From Prorocentrum cordatum (lineage: Eukaryota > Sar > Dinophyceae > Prorocentrales > Prorocentraceae): DNA of 64,000 nt. Under the pieces are notes generated by a model. It searched no databases. It was not told where the DNA came from and was given only the letters and a program-made list of their open reading frames with translations. The stretch's first letter is position 1, and every line of letters begins with the position of its first letter. Location of the stretch: contig CAUYUJ010003035.1 of NCBI GenBank assembly GCA_963575745.1, forward strand, positions 10,001-74,000. The letters are read 5' to 3'. Position numbers and translations under genes: made by a program. Below, one piece after another: positions 53,424-64,000 of the stretch.

Positions 53424-54405
53424 ATGTGCACACAGCGGGGGGCATGGTTGGTCCAGAGATTTACGTTGTGCCGCTCAGACAACTGGATGGACTTAGTATG
53501 GAATCAGGGCGCACGCCCGAGGGTAAACCACCCACCACAGAGAAGTCTGATCAGGTATACAGCAACATCTTGGACGGTACTGCGGAAGATCAATCTCCTC
53601 ACTTCCCTTTGAGGAAAAAGCGTGCGAGCAGGCAATGACCGAAGTGCGTTCCGTTGCGATCCCTCCAGCCGGAGAGGCCGCGGCCGTCCCAGACGGTCCG
53701 CGGCAGGGGGCAGGGGCGCAATCGGACAATCCGTTTTGTGCAGACGATCCCGCCATAATTATGCCACCGCCTCCACAATAAGGCGAGGCCGCTCCACCAC
53801 TAGACTCCGAGGCCGATTCCGATGATGATGACGGTCCGGGGGGCTTATGTGTGGATGACGAGCCTGTGGTGATTGACGGCCGGGACCCACGGCGAGACTC
53901 TCGCCCAGGCGAAGATGAAGATCAGAAAGTAGGTCTCGCACATATTGAGTAACGTTTGGATCGACAATCTCATTTCTCAGCGGCCAAGCCGCGTGAGAAG
54001 GTTCCAGGGAAAGGGTAGCTCCATGCTCGCACGACCCAGAACCTGTATACGATGGAATACTTCGAGGACAGGCGCACTGTCGTTGGTCTAACGAAAGAGG
54101 AGTTGACACAAAAGCTCCCGTTGACAGGCCGTCGCAAGACGTGCAGCATACGGGTTGTACTTTATTATGATCCCGACTACGTTCCCGTGACCCGCGCGCG
54201 GGTCACCGACCCAGATCCCAAGCGCGGTGCTCAGTGGCTGGAGAAATTGCCTGGGTGCACCAATCCTGGAATTCATCCCAGACGCTGGTTCAGCATGAAT
54301 TAAGCTCAACGCCGGCAGGCCGTCGAGCAATACAAGGCCGAAAAGAGAGGATTCTTTGGTATAGACGATCCTGGCCCTTGTCTTGGCCTCCTGCGTGACA
54401 TAGGC
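53424..54405 (+). other. Decayed integrase-RT connector
   Basis: Short plus-strand frames without motifs, acidic and Pro-rich (for example SDDDDGPGGLCVDDEPVV-like around 53820), with shifts every 150-250 nt. 54052-54303 is an open 83-codon piece. This is probably the spacer between integrase and RT. Confidence 0.4.
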
Positions 54406-55194
54406 TTGGACGTGGAAGGTCCACCAACTCCGCCCGAGCCCACAGTGGCCCAGCCACCTGCGGTCCGTCCAATCTCTGAGGAGACCGCTGCCTACCTTGC
54501 GAAACATCCAAAGGCAGGAAGAGCCGCGCCGTGGGTTGTTGAGCGGTTTCGTCGTTTGGCGGCACAGGGCGGCCAAGCCGCAGCTGTAGCTGCCGAGTCC
54601 TCTGAGGAGGGTGGTTCCGACGACTATCTTTCGGATGATGAGGATGTTTGGTGGAAGCAAACATGGTGCGGTGGTGCCATAGCGCGTGGCGGAGTTCCCT
54701 CCGGCCCAGCCGGCAGGGGCCCGTTATCCGATGTGGATTCTGAGGTGACGCAAGAGGCAAGCCTGAACTTGAGTCCGGCGGCCGCCGCGTCGCGGCGAAG
54801 CGTGCCTCGAATGCCGTTGCAACGCAGCTCGGCCCCAATGCCCAGTCACCGTGAAAAGGGAAGATTTGATTTGGATTACTTATACAACCCTTCTACTGAT
54901 CTCATCTCAGTTGTTGATGAGCCCTTTCAACTTCCCAGCGATTGGCAACGTGCTAAGTTTGATGCAGCTGTAGCTCGCTCTGTTTCCAAGATTGAGGCCC
55001 AGGCTAATCGAGATGCCCAGGCCGCTCTGAGGAAGGAATGGAACAGATTGCGAGACATAGGCACATGGAACGAGAAAAAGGTTAGAGAATATCCCGATGT
55101 CGTTGCGGACCTTAAAGGGCAGACCGCGCAGTTGGGTCGTCTGTTCGCAATCCTTGTCGAGAAGAATCAGGCCACTCGGACGCAACGATCGTAG
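54406..55194 (+). pseudogene. Region preceding reverse transcriptase
   Basis: A 262-codon frame. Its second half is helical (PSDWQRAKFDAAVARSVSKI, ALRKEWNRLRDIGTWNEKKV) and ends VVADLKGQTAQLGRLFAILV. The adjacent frame then reads RRYKGRVVFDGSSVRDQN, the start of the copia RT. The shift lies close to 55190. Confidence 0.5.
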
Positions 55195-55422
55195 ATATAA
55201 AGGTCGGGTAGTTTTCGATGGTTCGAGCGTGAGAGATCAGAACAAGGATGTTGCGTTATTTCAAAAACTTTCCAGCAGTCCTGCGACAATGGAGGCGAGC
55301 AAAGCAGCTGATGCGCACGGGCTCTGCGAAGGCCATAGTATTGAACAAGCCGACACCCGTCAGGCTTACACTCAGTCAACATTGGGTGGCACCCCAACGT
55401 GGATATTCCTACCCCGTGATGA

Positions 55423-55425
<3 letters not shown>
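55190..55425 (+). pseudogene. Reverse transcriptase fingers, proximal part
   Basis: YKGRVVFDGSSVRDQNKDVA, SSPATMEASKAADAHG, then EQADTRQAYTQSTLGGTPTW. In copia RT this is the (R)LV..G region and the first catalytic Asp block (Q.D...AY). A TGA at 55423-55425 ends the frame. The following codons (FESWLHMRNPVC) still look like RT in the same frame, so the TGA sits inside the domain. Confidence 0.65.
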
Positions 55426-57177
<1,752 letters not shown>

Positions 57178-57255
57178 AACCCGGGGGGATTCTGAAGCCC
57201 CGCTTAGGTCCGAGTTCGGCTTTGCGGAGGGGTGCTGTTGTACCTAGTAAAAAAG

Positions 57256-59224
57256 ATGAGCAAGAAAAAGAAGCGCCCCAACAGGGGTAAGCCTGTTGTG
57301 CACTCTTCAAAACCAATAAACACCCCAGCGGCGCCTGACGGCGCCCAGTGCCCGGCTGCTACCGAGGCCGCCCTCGGCCAAGCCGTGGTGTCGAACGCCC
57401 CCAGCCAAGCTGCGGGGGTCAATGCGCCCGGCCAAGCCGTGGAAGCATGTGCAACTATTCCTGGTACGACCGAGGAAGGTTCCAGGAAAAGCGCAGATAA
57501 TTCCAGGTCGATGGAAGAGATTGAGATGATAGCGATGTTTGAAATATCCGACAGCGGAACCGAATCTGATACATCGAATGTGTCAAAAGAGTTGCGTGAA
57601 GAACGATTGAGCGTTGAGCCAGTCATCACCGGGCAAGAAGAATACGTGCTTGGATGCAACCTTCTTCTTCCTCACTTTCCGCCTGCTGCTGTTGCTAATT
57701 TTCAGGATAGAAGGGGTCAATGGACACAACGCGGACAGAGTCTTAAACGATGGCACTTTGTTCCCAGACTTGTCACATTTACGACGGCAAATTCCGATTG
57801 CCTTGTTGACCCGGATAGATTAGATGATAGGCGTCGTACCTATGATATACACGTCCCCACATGGTTTGACTATGGACCGTGCGGATAGTTGGTGCGACGA
57901 AGATAATACATATCATCGCCCTTTTGAGCATAATTCGAATGGCGATTCCAGCGATGGCGACTATCACCCAAGTGGATGGACCGGCTGGGCGGAATTCTGG
58001 ATCCGGGAAGATTGTGCTCCGGCCACCCAGTGGACCCGGGATCGACTCTTGTTAGAATATTGTTGCGGCCTTCAGAGCAGGATCGGAAACCCCAAGAATT
58101 TTGTCGATGATTCGTGTAAGGTAATTCGGTACACGGAGAAGGAAGATATGAGAACCGATGAGGGACGAAGGTTGGCTCTGAATGACATAAAGACGTTCAA
58201 AGGAAACACATCACGTTATGGGGCTCTATGCCCTGCACAGGAGGTTCCCCCTGGCAATGCGTGAATGAAGCCCGTTATTTTCGTGCTGGAAACCATAGAG
58301 CGATGCGTAGGCTTCGAGGCATTAGGACAGACATTAGATATCTGTTTTGGAATTTCCGCGAGATTGCCCGTGCTGTGCACAAAGCGGGGGGTGCAGTTTG
58401 CCTTGAGTGGCCAACTCAGTGAAATTATTGGAGGGGTCCCCAGGTGAAAGAGTTCATGAGAGAGCTCGAGTTTGTCAAAACGGCTTTGCATGGATGTGCG
58501 TGCGGATTGAGGGACAGCAAGGGTAATTTCATGAAAAAGCCCTGGACGATCGCATCCACGCCCCCCGACGTGACGGAGGGACTCGAGCGCAGATGTGATG
58601 GCGCGCATGAGCACGTTGAGGCCAGAGGACGGGAGTGTAAATCAGCAGAAGATTACACGGATGCCTTTGCCAAACAGGTTCGCGTTGATGTTGCTCGTGC
58701 CGCAGAGCGCGTGTTGTCGTCTCGTCGTCGTCCCGTCCCATCCTCTGATTTCGTATGCGCCGCTGCCGTTTCGTCTCCAGAGCTTGCGCGGGCTGCCCAG
58801 CGGCCGGCTCCCCCTCGGACCGCGCGGCCGCCTTGCCGCGGCTGTGCGGGCCTTGCCTGCCGCGGCCCCCGCGCGCCAGATTGGTCATTGACCAAACCCA
58901 TGTGCCAACCGCTGGGTATCCCAGCGGCTGAGCCGTCGGGGGTGGACATGACTTCGGTTTGCTCGGATGATATCATATACGAACTCGTTCCTGAGTCACC
59001 TGAGGAGGGAGAACCCCCGTCGAACCTAAAAGGAAAGGCCCCTTCCAATCCAATTCGAAAGGCGCCCCCATCGGCGCGGCCGGGTGGGGGTGTCTCCTCT
59101 CCGGCCAAGCCGGCTGGGGAAGCGGCTGATCCTTTTAGTCCGAGCGATGTCGTGATGAATGTTGAAATCGAAATGGGGGCTGGCGTAGATATTCACGCAG
59201 AAAAGAGTTGCCGACGCTGCCATT
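57256..59224 (+). pseudogene. ORF with PCTGGSPWQ/EWP domain, broken
   Basis: Starts MSKKKKRPNRGKPV (57256) with an Ala/Gly/Gln-rich N-terminus. Frames join as 57256-57870, 57870-58230 and 58230-59195 with two one-base shifts. The conserved core reads RLLLEYCCGLQSRIGNP, then PCTGGSPWQ (58231-58257), RYLFWNFREIARAV, AVCLEWPTQ, an in-frame TGA (58420-58422), NYWRGPQVKEFMREL, ALHGCACGLRD, KKPWTIAS and CDGAHEHVEARG. I recognise this as a domain common in predicted dinoflagellate proteins and often linked to retroelements; I know of no assigned function. Motif order recalls a Rossmann-type methyltransferase (see findings). The C-terminal part is Pro/Ser-rich and disordered. Confidence 0.5.
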
Positions 59225-60086
59225 GATGGCAAGAAGCCTGCCAAGAGGACAGCTATCTCTTCGCAGGGGAAATGCAGCCCCCGCGAGGAGAGACCCATCT
59301 TCCGTTGCTTTCCCGACAAGGAAGAATGGTCCAGGCCTAGTTATGCCGGGCACATTAAGTTCGTACGCAAACGGGGATGGAGTTGGCGCTTCACGATGTG
59401 GAGACATAACATATTATACGTACGGGACGACCAAGTCGTTACCGCGCTGAAGGCGGATTCACCCGACACTTCCCAGACGATCTTTGAGCGTTTGTTTTCC
59501 CAAGTCCCACAAGACCCGTGGATCGTCCATTGGACTACATTCGACAGAATGGCGACGTGCCGTTTTGATTGTGCCCCCCCAAAACTTGACCATATTCCTG
59601 TGGGTACTAACTTTCAGTCGCACCCTGATGAACTGACGAAGCTGGTCTGCAGGTTGTGCACAAACGCGCCGGGGGAGACTCGACGCCCCGCCCGAACCCT
59701 TGAAAAGGGCGAGGTCGTGGGTCCCACTGTTGGCCCAGCCATTCGGCGGAAGACAGTCTACGGAGACTTTTTGAGCGTCCCAGTAAGGGGCAGCAAGACA
59801 GACGGTGCTCCCGTTTTGTGGTTGAAGATTTGGGGCCCTCCGCCGCGCGCACCTCCCCGTGGCAAAGCCGCTGGGGACGGTTGGGGTGCGATATAAGCCC
59901 TGCCTGTTGTCGAAGCCCTATCTTACGCGCCAGTGCATGTTGTCGAGGAGGCTCTCACCGATTCGGCCAGAGCCAATTATTTTGAGTCTTCCCCCTCAGC
60001 AGGCGGTGGCCTGGCGAAAGGCTGCACCTTCGTGGGCGCGCCCATGCAACTTCGATGCGTGGCTCGCGAAGGGTGGCCTTTGAAGA
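59198..60086 (+). pseudogene. Hypothetical ORF, one in-frame stop
   Basis: In one frame, KRVADAAIDGKKPAKRTAIS continues through FRCFPDKEEWSRPSYAGHIK, the WRHNILYVRDDQVVTALKAD region and a TAA at 59894-59896. It then runs on as ALPVVEALSYAPVHVVEEAL to a TGA near 60084. The frame follows on from the previous ORF by a one-base shift near 59195. No fold is recognised. Confidence 0.4.
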
Positions 60087-60606
60087 CGGTGCTAACTTGA
60101 CTGAGAAGCAGCGCCCTCCGCCAGACGCAGAGGCTGAGGCCCGCCAGCGCGACTCAGTCGTTGCTGGAGAGAGGCCAAATTCGATTGAAGATCCCGATCG
60201 GCGACGCCCTCATGCGCCCTCAGAGGGCCCTCCTAACAACAGAAAGGAGGGTCCCGACCGGGCGCCGACAAGGCCACGCTTGGGAGTGGAGACGTCGACC
60301 GACCCAGTCGGTTCGGCAAGCCACCGAGCGAACGTTGCCATCGAGCATCCTGCGGCGGGACCTGGCCCACAAAAGTCTTTGGACAATCCTGGAGCTGGTC
60401 GGCAGGCGGCCGGCGGATCATCCGCTGGGTCAGCCTCGAATCCGACTGCCCCGCCCGGCCAAGCCGGTGGCGGGGCGGGCGGTGGCTCTCCCCCCGGCCC
60501 AGCCTGTGATGGAGGTGCTCCGTCTTGCCGAGGTGGCTCTCCCACTGGAAACGCTCCGCCTCAGGGGGCGGCGGAGGTGGGCCCTCTGATGCGGGGTCGA
60601 CGGTAG
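60055..60606 (+). CDS. Low-complexity Pro/Gly/Ala-rich hypothetical ORF
   Basis: A 183-codon frame rich in Gly, Pro, Ala and Arg. It includes three hairpin motifs (60298-60312, 60455-60467 and a weaker one near 60495). It is probably a disordered linker of the larger broken ORF, not a separate gene. Confidence 0.3.
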   Translation: MRGSRRVAFEDGANLTEKQRPPPDAEAEARQRDSVVAGERPNSIEDPDRRRPHAPSEGPPNNRKEGPDRAPTRPRLGVETSTDPVGSASHRANVAIEHPAAGPGPQKSLDNPGAGRQAAGGSSAGSASNPTAPPGQAGGGAGGGSPPGPACDGGAPSCRGGSPTGNAPPQGAAEVGPLMRGRR

Positions 60607-61533
60607 CGAGTGACGAGGGGGATGGCCCGCCCTGCCTTGGGCGGGGCCCCTGGAACGTCCTCGACTATTACTGGGCGAAGGGAGAGTATGCTGCGGGCCC
60701 CAAGCCGCCGCCGCACGAGTGGGAATCTCGAGCGAACGAGATTGTTCAGCTTTATGTTGATATTGCAGATCCCCAGTTGAAGGCCTGGGCACTCAAGTTG
60801 TGGTTCCTTCAGAGGTGCCAGGCTATTACTGAGATTGCCCGCCAGAGTGGAGATTCATGGGTTTCTTTCGTTGGCGAGGACATTGCGGCCATGATGGCCG
60901 CAAACAAGTCTGTCAAGGACTTGTTCCACCCTTTTGTGCTTGTTGGATCATCAGCAATGCAAGTTTTGGTCTTGCTCCGTCCATATTGTCTCTGATTCTA
61001 CGATCGCGTTTCGGAATGCGCCCGAGAAGGTCACGCACAGCCTTTTCCTTCAACTCTATATGCAGGACCATGTACACGGTATTTCATCGAAGATCATGAG
61101 TGGATGCATGGCCCCCGGCCTTCGGGAAGAGGCTAAGAAGCACAAATGGGAAGGGCATAAGTACTACCAGAAAGGGGTCCATACGCCGGTGCGTTTCATA
61201 TTTTGGAACTTCAATGATATTGTTGATGGAACCGGTGAATTGAACGGAGTTGGCTCAGGGGGAAAGCGACAAGAAAATCCAGCACTATTCGCTGGAACCC
61301 TCCGAACAATGGTAGAGGCGGCGGAGCGTCTTGTGGACGTATCGATCTCTCGCGCAAAGGATGGAGCGATAGAGATCATGTGCGTTGGTGGGGGCCACAA
61401 ATGCTGGAGGTTGGCCGGGGGCGATATTAACCGAATGTGGGATGACGCTGCCACCCTCGTCCGGGCTCGAATGAACCGTCGGATTGAAAGCTGCAAAGCC
61501 GCGGGAACTTTTTTCGCGCATCATGATTCTTGA
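60525..61533 (+). pseudogene. Hypothetical ORF, possibly SGNH-hydrolase-like
   Basis: Frame 1 (60525-60960) reads WNVLDYYWAKGEYAAGP and AWALKLWFLQRCQAITEIAR. A shift near 60960 leads to HIVSDSTIAFRNAPEKVTHS, GLREEAKKHKWEGHKYYQKG, VRFIFWNFNDIVDGTGELNG and AIEIMCVGGGHKCWRLAGGD. DS(T) near the start, a hydrophobic strand ending in NFND about 75 residues later and a late H/D are reminiscent of SGNH-hydrolase blocks I, III and V. This is a weak resemblance; the function is unknown. Confidence 0.3.
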
Positions 61534-62110
61534 CGGTCCGAGTCTTTATCGCAAACTGCAGCACCCACCATGGGATTTTTACCACTTTTGCTCTGAACAT
61601 AGTGACTATAAGGCGGACGGGGATGGACAGATGGTGAGTGCGAAAGCGGCCGGGTTGTGCGCTGAGCACATGTTTAAGGCCGCTAAGCTCGCCGCGCTGT
61701 TCTTTTGCCAACCCTCCGGCGGCCCAGCCGTTCGGGGGGGTGGCCCATCAAAGGAGACAAGAGCCGATGGGTATACAGTGGAAGAGGCTACCATTGATGA
61801 GCTAGTCATGTACTGGCAAGACTGGAGCCCTACAGAGGACAATGTGCCCAAGTCTGTGCTTAATACTCGCCCGTTCAAATTGCCCTTGAACCCCATTGCG
61901 TTCCCAGCAGTCCATGGCGGATCTGGGGGCCGGGCGATCCGTTCTGATTATTCTGTTGCATTCATCGAATTTCTGAAGCGAGGGGATGCATGTGCAGACG
62001 TTTTCCCGTGGCAAGATAATCATCATTTCTTGCCGCGAGGTTGGCCTTTTCGTCCGGGAATGCCCCCGGGGGGGGCGCTTTCGATTTCCAAGCGAAGGAG
62101 TGCAAAATGA
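61484..62110 (+). CDS. Hypothetical ORF
   Basis: 208 codons: MILDGPSLYRKLQHPPWDFY, AAGLCAEHMFKAAKLAALFF, ATIDELVMYWQDWSPTEDNV. It ends after a run of seven G (about 62067), where two other frames look equally coding, so the end is probably a frameshift. No family is recognised. Confidence 0.4.
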   Translation: MKAAKPRELFSRIMILDGPSLYRKLQHPPWDFYHFCSEHSDYKADGDGQMVSAKAAGLCAEHMFKAAKLAALFFCQPSGGPAVRGGGPSKETRADGYTVEEATIDELVMYWQDWSPTEDNVPKSVLNTRPFKLPLNPIAFPAVHGGSGGRAIRSDYSVAFIEFLKRGDACADVFPWQDNHHFLPRGWPFRPGMPPGGALSISKRRSAK

Positions 62111-62167
62111 TCAATACATGCGCCCGGCAGTAGATGAGTTGAAGGAGGCAGCGCCTGTTGCTGCGCC

Positions 62168-63757
62168 TTGCGGCCTAGCCGCTTGGGTGACATTGCTGCA
62201 GCGCGGGCGGCCCAGCCGTCCCGCGGACCCGTTCTTGCCCCTGTAAAGGGCGCACAGGATGCTAAGACACCTGGTGGAGCAGCGGAGGAAGCACTCCGCG
62301 TAAAATGCCCTGTCGGCCAAGAAACCAAGCTCAGCCAGACATATAGATTCCCACGGCGTGTGAAATCAGGCGGCGACCCAAATCGCCCTGCTGACTGGGA
62401 ACAAGATTGGCTTGTGCATCAGCTCTATCAGAAGTTGAAGAAGTTGCCTTGCACAAATGCGTCCGGCAAGGAAACAGTTCCTTACGATTTCCTCCGACCG
62501 TTCACTGTAGCGATCGGTGAGCTCTACAGACCAATGATGCTTGGGAACGCTTGCCCAGGGGAGGAAGGCCGTGTTGCGCGAGTGGCAAAAGGGGAAAACC
62601 CGGCCCGCAGTAAAGAGTTCGGCATGATTCAAGTTCACGCCACTGGAGAGGCATGGTTGGGTTTCCAGATGCTGCAAACGTCCACGAAGACCCCAGTTTT
62701 GGAACCTAATTATTTGGTTCCCAATTGGGCACGTTTCTTTGTGATTAATGCTCATCGATCGCGTGCAGATCCAAAGGCTACCGTTGCTGATCGCCTGAAC
62801 TGGGCGAAGTTGTCAACGAAGACCCACAGGGCGGGCGTCAATTACTGCGTGCAGCTTGCTTTGCCCTTCTATGTAACGGACGAAAAGCTTGGGGAGGTCC
62901 AAGACCCATCCTCGGGCTGGAGCAGACAGTCTCATGGTGCGTCTGTGACCGCTCTACATTCGAGTTTGGAGGGCCATCAATTGCTTACGTCGAATCCTCC
63001 ATACGGCGGGTGTATCAAGCAGAACAGGATTGGTGTGTATTCTTTTCCGTGCACCAGCAATCCTTCCACTCATGCAACATATTCTGTTGCAGAGGAGACT
63101 TTTGGAGATGGCATCTGGGTAACTGCCGAGATCGTTTTCTACGCAAAGCCCATAATCATCAAGGGGAACCCAGATAAGTTTGTCAGTGGACCACATGAGA
63201 TGGTATTATATGAGCTTCGTCTCTACCGTTTGACTCCTGCAGCACTTCATGTCACGCCGGCCTATGCCTTCTTGCAACATGTCGCTAGACAGAAGGAACG
63301 GCCCTTGGAGCAAGACTTCGGGGTCGAGCGGCATCGCGACAAAGCGAGGGAGGATGCCGCGGACCAAGTCTGGAAGGCACAGAGCCAGTGGCCCATTGTT
63401 TGGGAGAAGGATAGAAGCCCTTATGTTGAGAATAGTAGTAACTTCGATGACATCTGGCCATGGCTCCAGGAAAAAGGAGTCAGGCTCACTAAGATCAATC
63501 CTCTGCACAAAGACGAGGCTTCGGAGGCGTCCAAGACGCTTGCCCAGGCTAACAAGGACAGAGACGAAGAGGCCAAAGCCAAGTCGTCAACGGATGCGCA
63601 GCAGCAGGCGCCGACGGCAAAGCCGTCTGGTGTATCTTTTTCGCTTGACCCCGAGGACTTTCCACCTTTGGGGCGGCCTATATTTCATGTTGGGGGAGCG
63701 CCCAAGTCTCCGCCCGGCAAAGCCGTGGCGGAGGCGGTGCCTCCCCCCCAAAGCTGA
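62168..63757 (+). CDS. 529-aa hypothetical protein
   Basis: The longest clean frame of the second block, without a recognised domain. The middle is globular: LVHQLYQKLKKLPC, PYDFLRPFTVAIGELYRPMM, WARFFVINAHRSRADPK, HRAGVNYCVQLALPFYVTD, SNPPYGGCIKQNRIGVYSFP, GIWVTAEIVFYAKPIIIKG, FDDIWPWLQEKGVRL. The C-terminal 90 residues are charged and then Pro-rich. It ends just after a C7 run (63744-63750); the adjacent frame continues as a Pro-rich sequence to the window edge, so the stop may be a frameshift. The true start may be upstream, since 61484-62110 is in the same frame separated by TGAs at 62108 and 62135. Confidence 0.55.
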   Translation: MRPSRLGDIAAARAAQPSRGPVLAPVKGAQDAKTPGGAAEEALRVKCPVGQETKLSQTYRFPRRVKSGGDPNRPADWEQDWLVHQLYQKLKKLPCTNASGKETVPYDFLRPFTVAIGELYRPMMLGNACPGEEGRVARVAKGENPARSKEFGMIQVHATGEAWLGFQMLQTSTKTPVLEPNYLVPNWARFFVINAHRSRADPKATVADRLNWAKLSTKTHRAGVNYCVQLALPFYVTDEKLGEVQDPSSGWSRQSHGASVTALHSSLEGHQLLTSNPPYGGCIKQNRIGVYSFPCTSNPSTHATYSVAEETFGDGIWVTAEIVFYAKPIIIKGNPDKFVSGPHEMVLYELRLYRLTPAALHVTPAYAFLQHVARQKERPLEQDFGVERHRDKAREDAADQVWKAQSQWPIVWEKDRSPYVENSSNFDDIWPWLQEKGVRLTKINPLHKDEASEASKTLAQANKDRDEEAKAKSSTDAQQQAPTAKPSGVSFSLDPEDFPPLGRPIFHVGGAPKSPPGKAVAEAVPPPQS

Positions 63758-64000
63758 TGCACTTGCGAAGGTGCCTATGCCTCCTCCCCCTCCGAGGGAG
63801 GTGCCGTCACCAGTTGGATCAGCGGACGAGGTGCCGAAGAAACCTCCGCCGCCCAATGCGACGGCGCCGCCGCCGGCTACGAAGCCGAACGTCGTGCCGA
63901 TGAAGGACTCGCCTTCACCGAGGCAGGAGGAAATTGTGCCGAAGAAGCCTCCGCCTCCATTTCAACCGAGTCCAGAGGCGCGAACTCCGAAGCCTCCACC
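63752..64000 (+). CDS. Pro-rich continuation, cut by the window edge
   Basis: The frame KADALAKVPMPPPPPREVPS continues open to base 64000 with repeats of EVPKKPPPP and EIVPKKPPPP. It is probably the C-terminal extension of the upstream ORF after a one-base slip in the C7 run. Confidence 0.45.

Overview
The window looks like nuclear DNA of a core dinoflagellate; I do not assign a genus. The reasons are these. A relict of the dinoflagellate spliced leader (CATTTTGGCTCAAG) lies just upstream of an intronless gene. There is a Ty1/copia pol of the divergent type I associate with dinoflagellate genomes (YVDDFKLAGP, ADIGTKGF). A secreted-type protein carries GDPHLQNIHGERFDL, and putative introns lack clear GT-AG ends. 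The sequence is GC-rich and very gene-poor, with huge trinucleotide satellites and dispersed minisatellites.

Layout: 1-20 kb is almost all repeats: G-runs, several minisatellites, a 2.3-kb GAT satellite, a 77-bp tandem repeat, a 1.5-kb foldback, CGT and AGT satellites, and arrays of TGTGAGTCGTTCGGGC. The only gene-like pieces are two short exons (3550-3627 and 5986-6105) that read like the two sides of a thioredoxin/PDI domain, with the GAT satellite as the intron between them. From 20.4 to 30.2 kb there are three direct tandem copies of one segment. Copy C is full length and encodes an SF1-helicase-like protein split into two ORFs at a run of 12 G. Copies A and B are internally deleted. From 30 to 34 kb come more repeats. 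From 34.1 to 37.4 kb there is a secreted-type, VWD-like gene in two exons around a repeat-filled intron. From 38 to 42.8 kb there are purine satellites, a 100-N assembly gap and shuffled dispersed repeats.

43.0-44.4 kb holds an intact, intronless GT90 (CAP10) glycosyltransferase gene with the spliced-leader relict 142 nt upstream of its ATG, so it is probably a retroposed gene. 45.7-57.2 kb is a decayed copia-type retroelement, in order gag, CCCH zinc knuckle, protease, integrase, reverse transcriptase, RNase H. It has nonsense codons, frameshifts and a 555-bp tandem duplication in integrase, and ends in a 167-nt T tract. 57.2-64 kb is a second block of plus-strand ORFs, also broken. It includes a domain with PCTGGSPWQ and LEWP motifs and a large 529-aa hypothetical ORF.

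The most unusual signal is a family of about 25 short hairpins between 45.8 and 63.8 kb. The core is G(G/A)C-NNA-G(C/T)C (loop mostly CCA, CAA or AAA), and the flanking stem bases change but stay complementary. They fall in all reading frames, and I did not find them with stems of 4 bp or more in the first 45 kb. No pathway links the genes here; the GT90 and VWD-like genes are the only ones that look like ordinary host genes.
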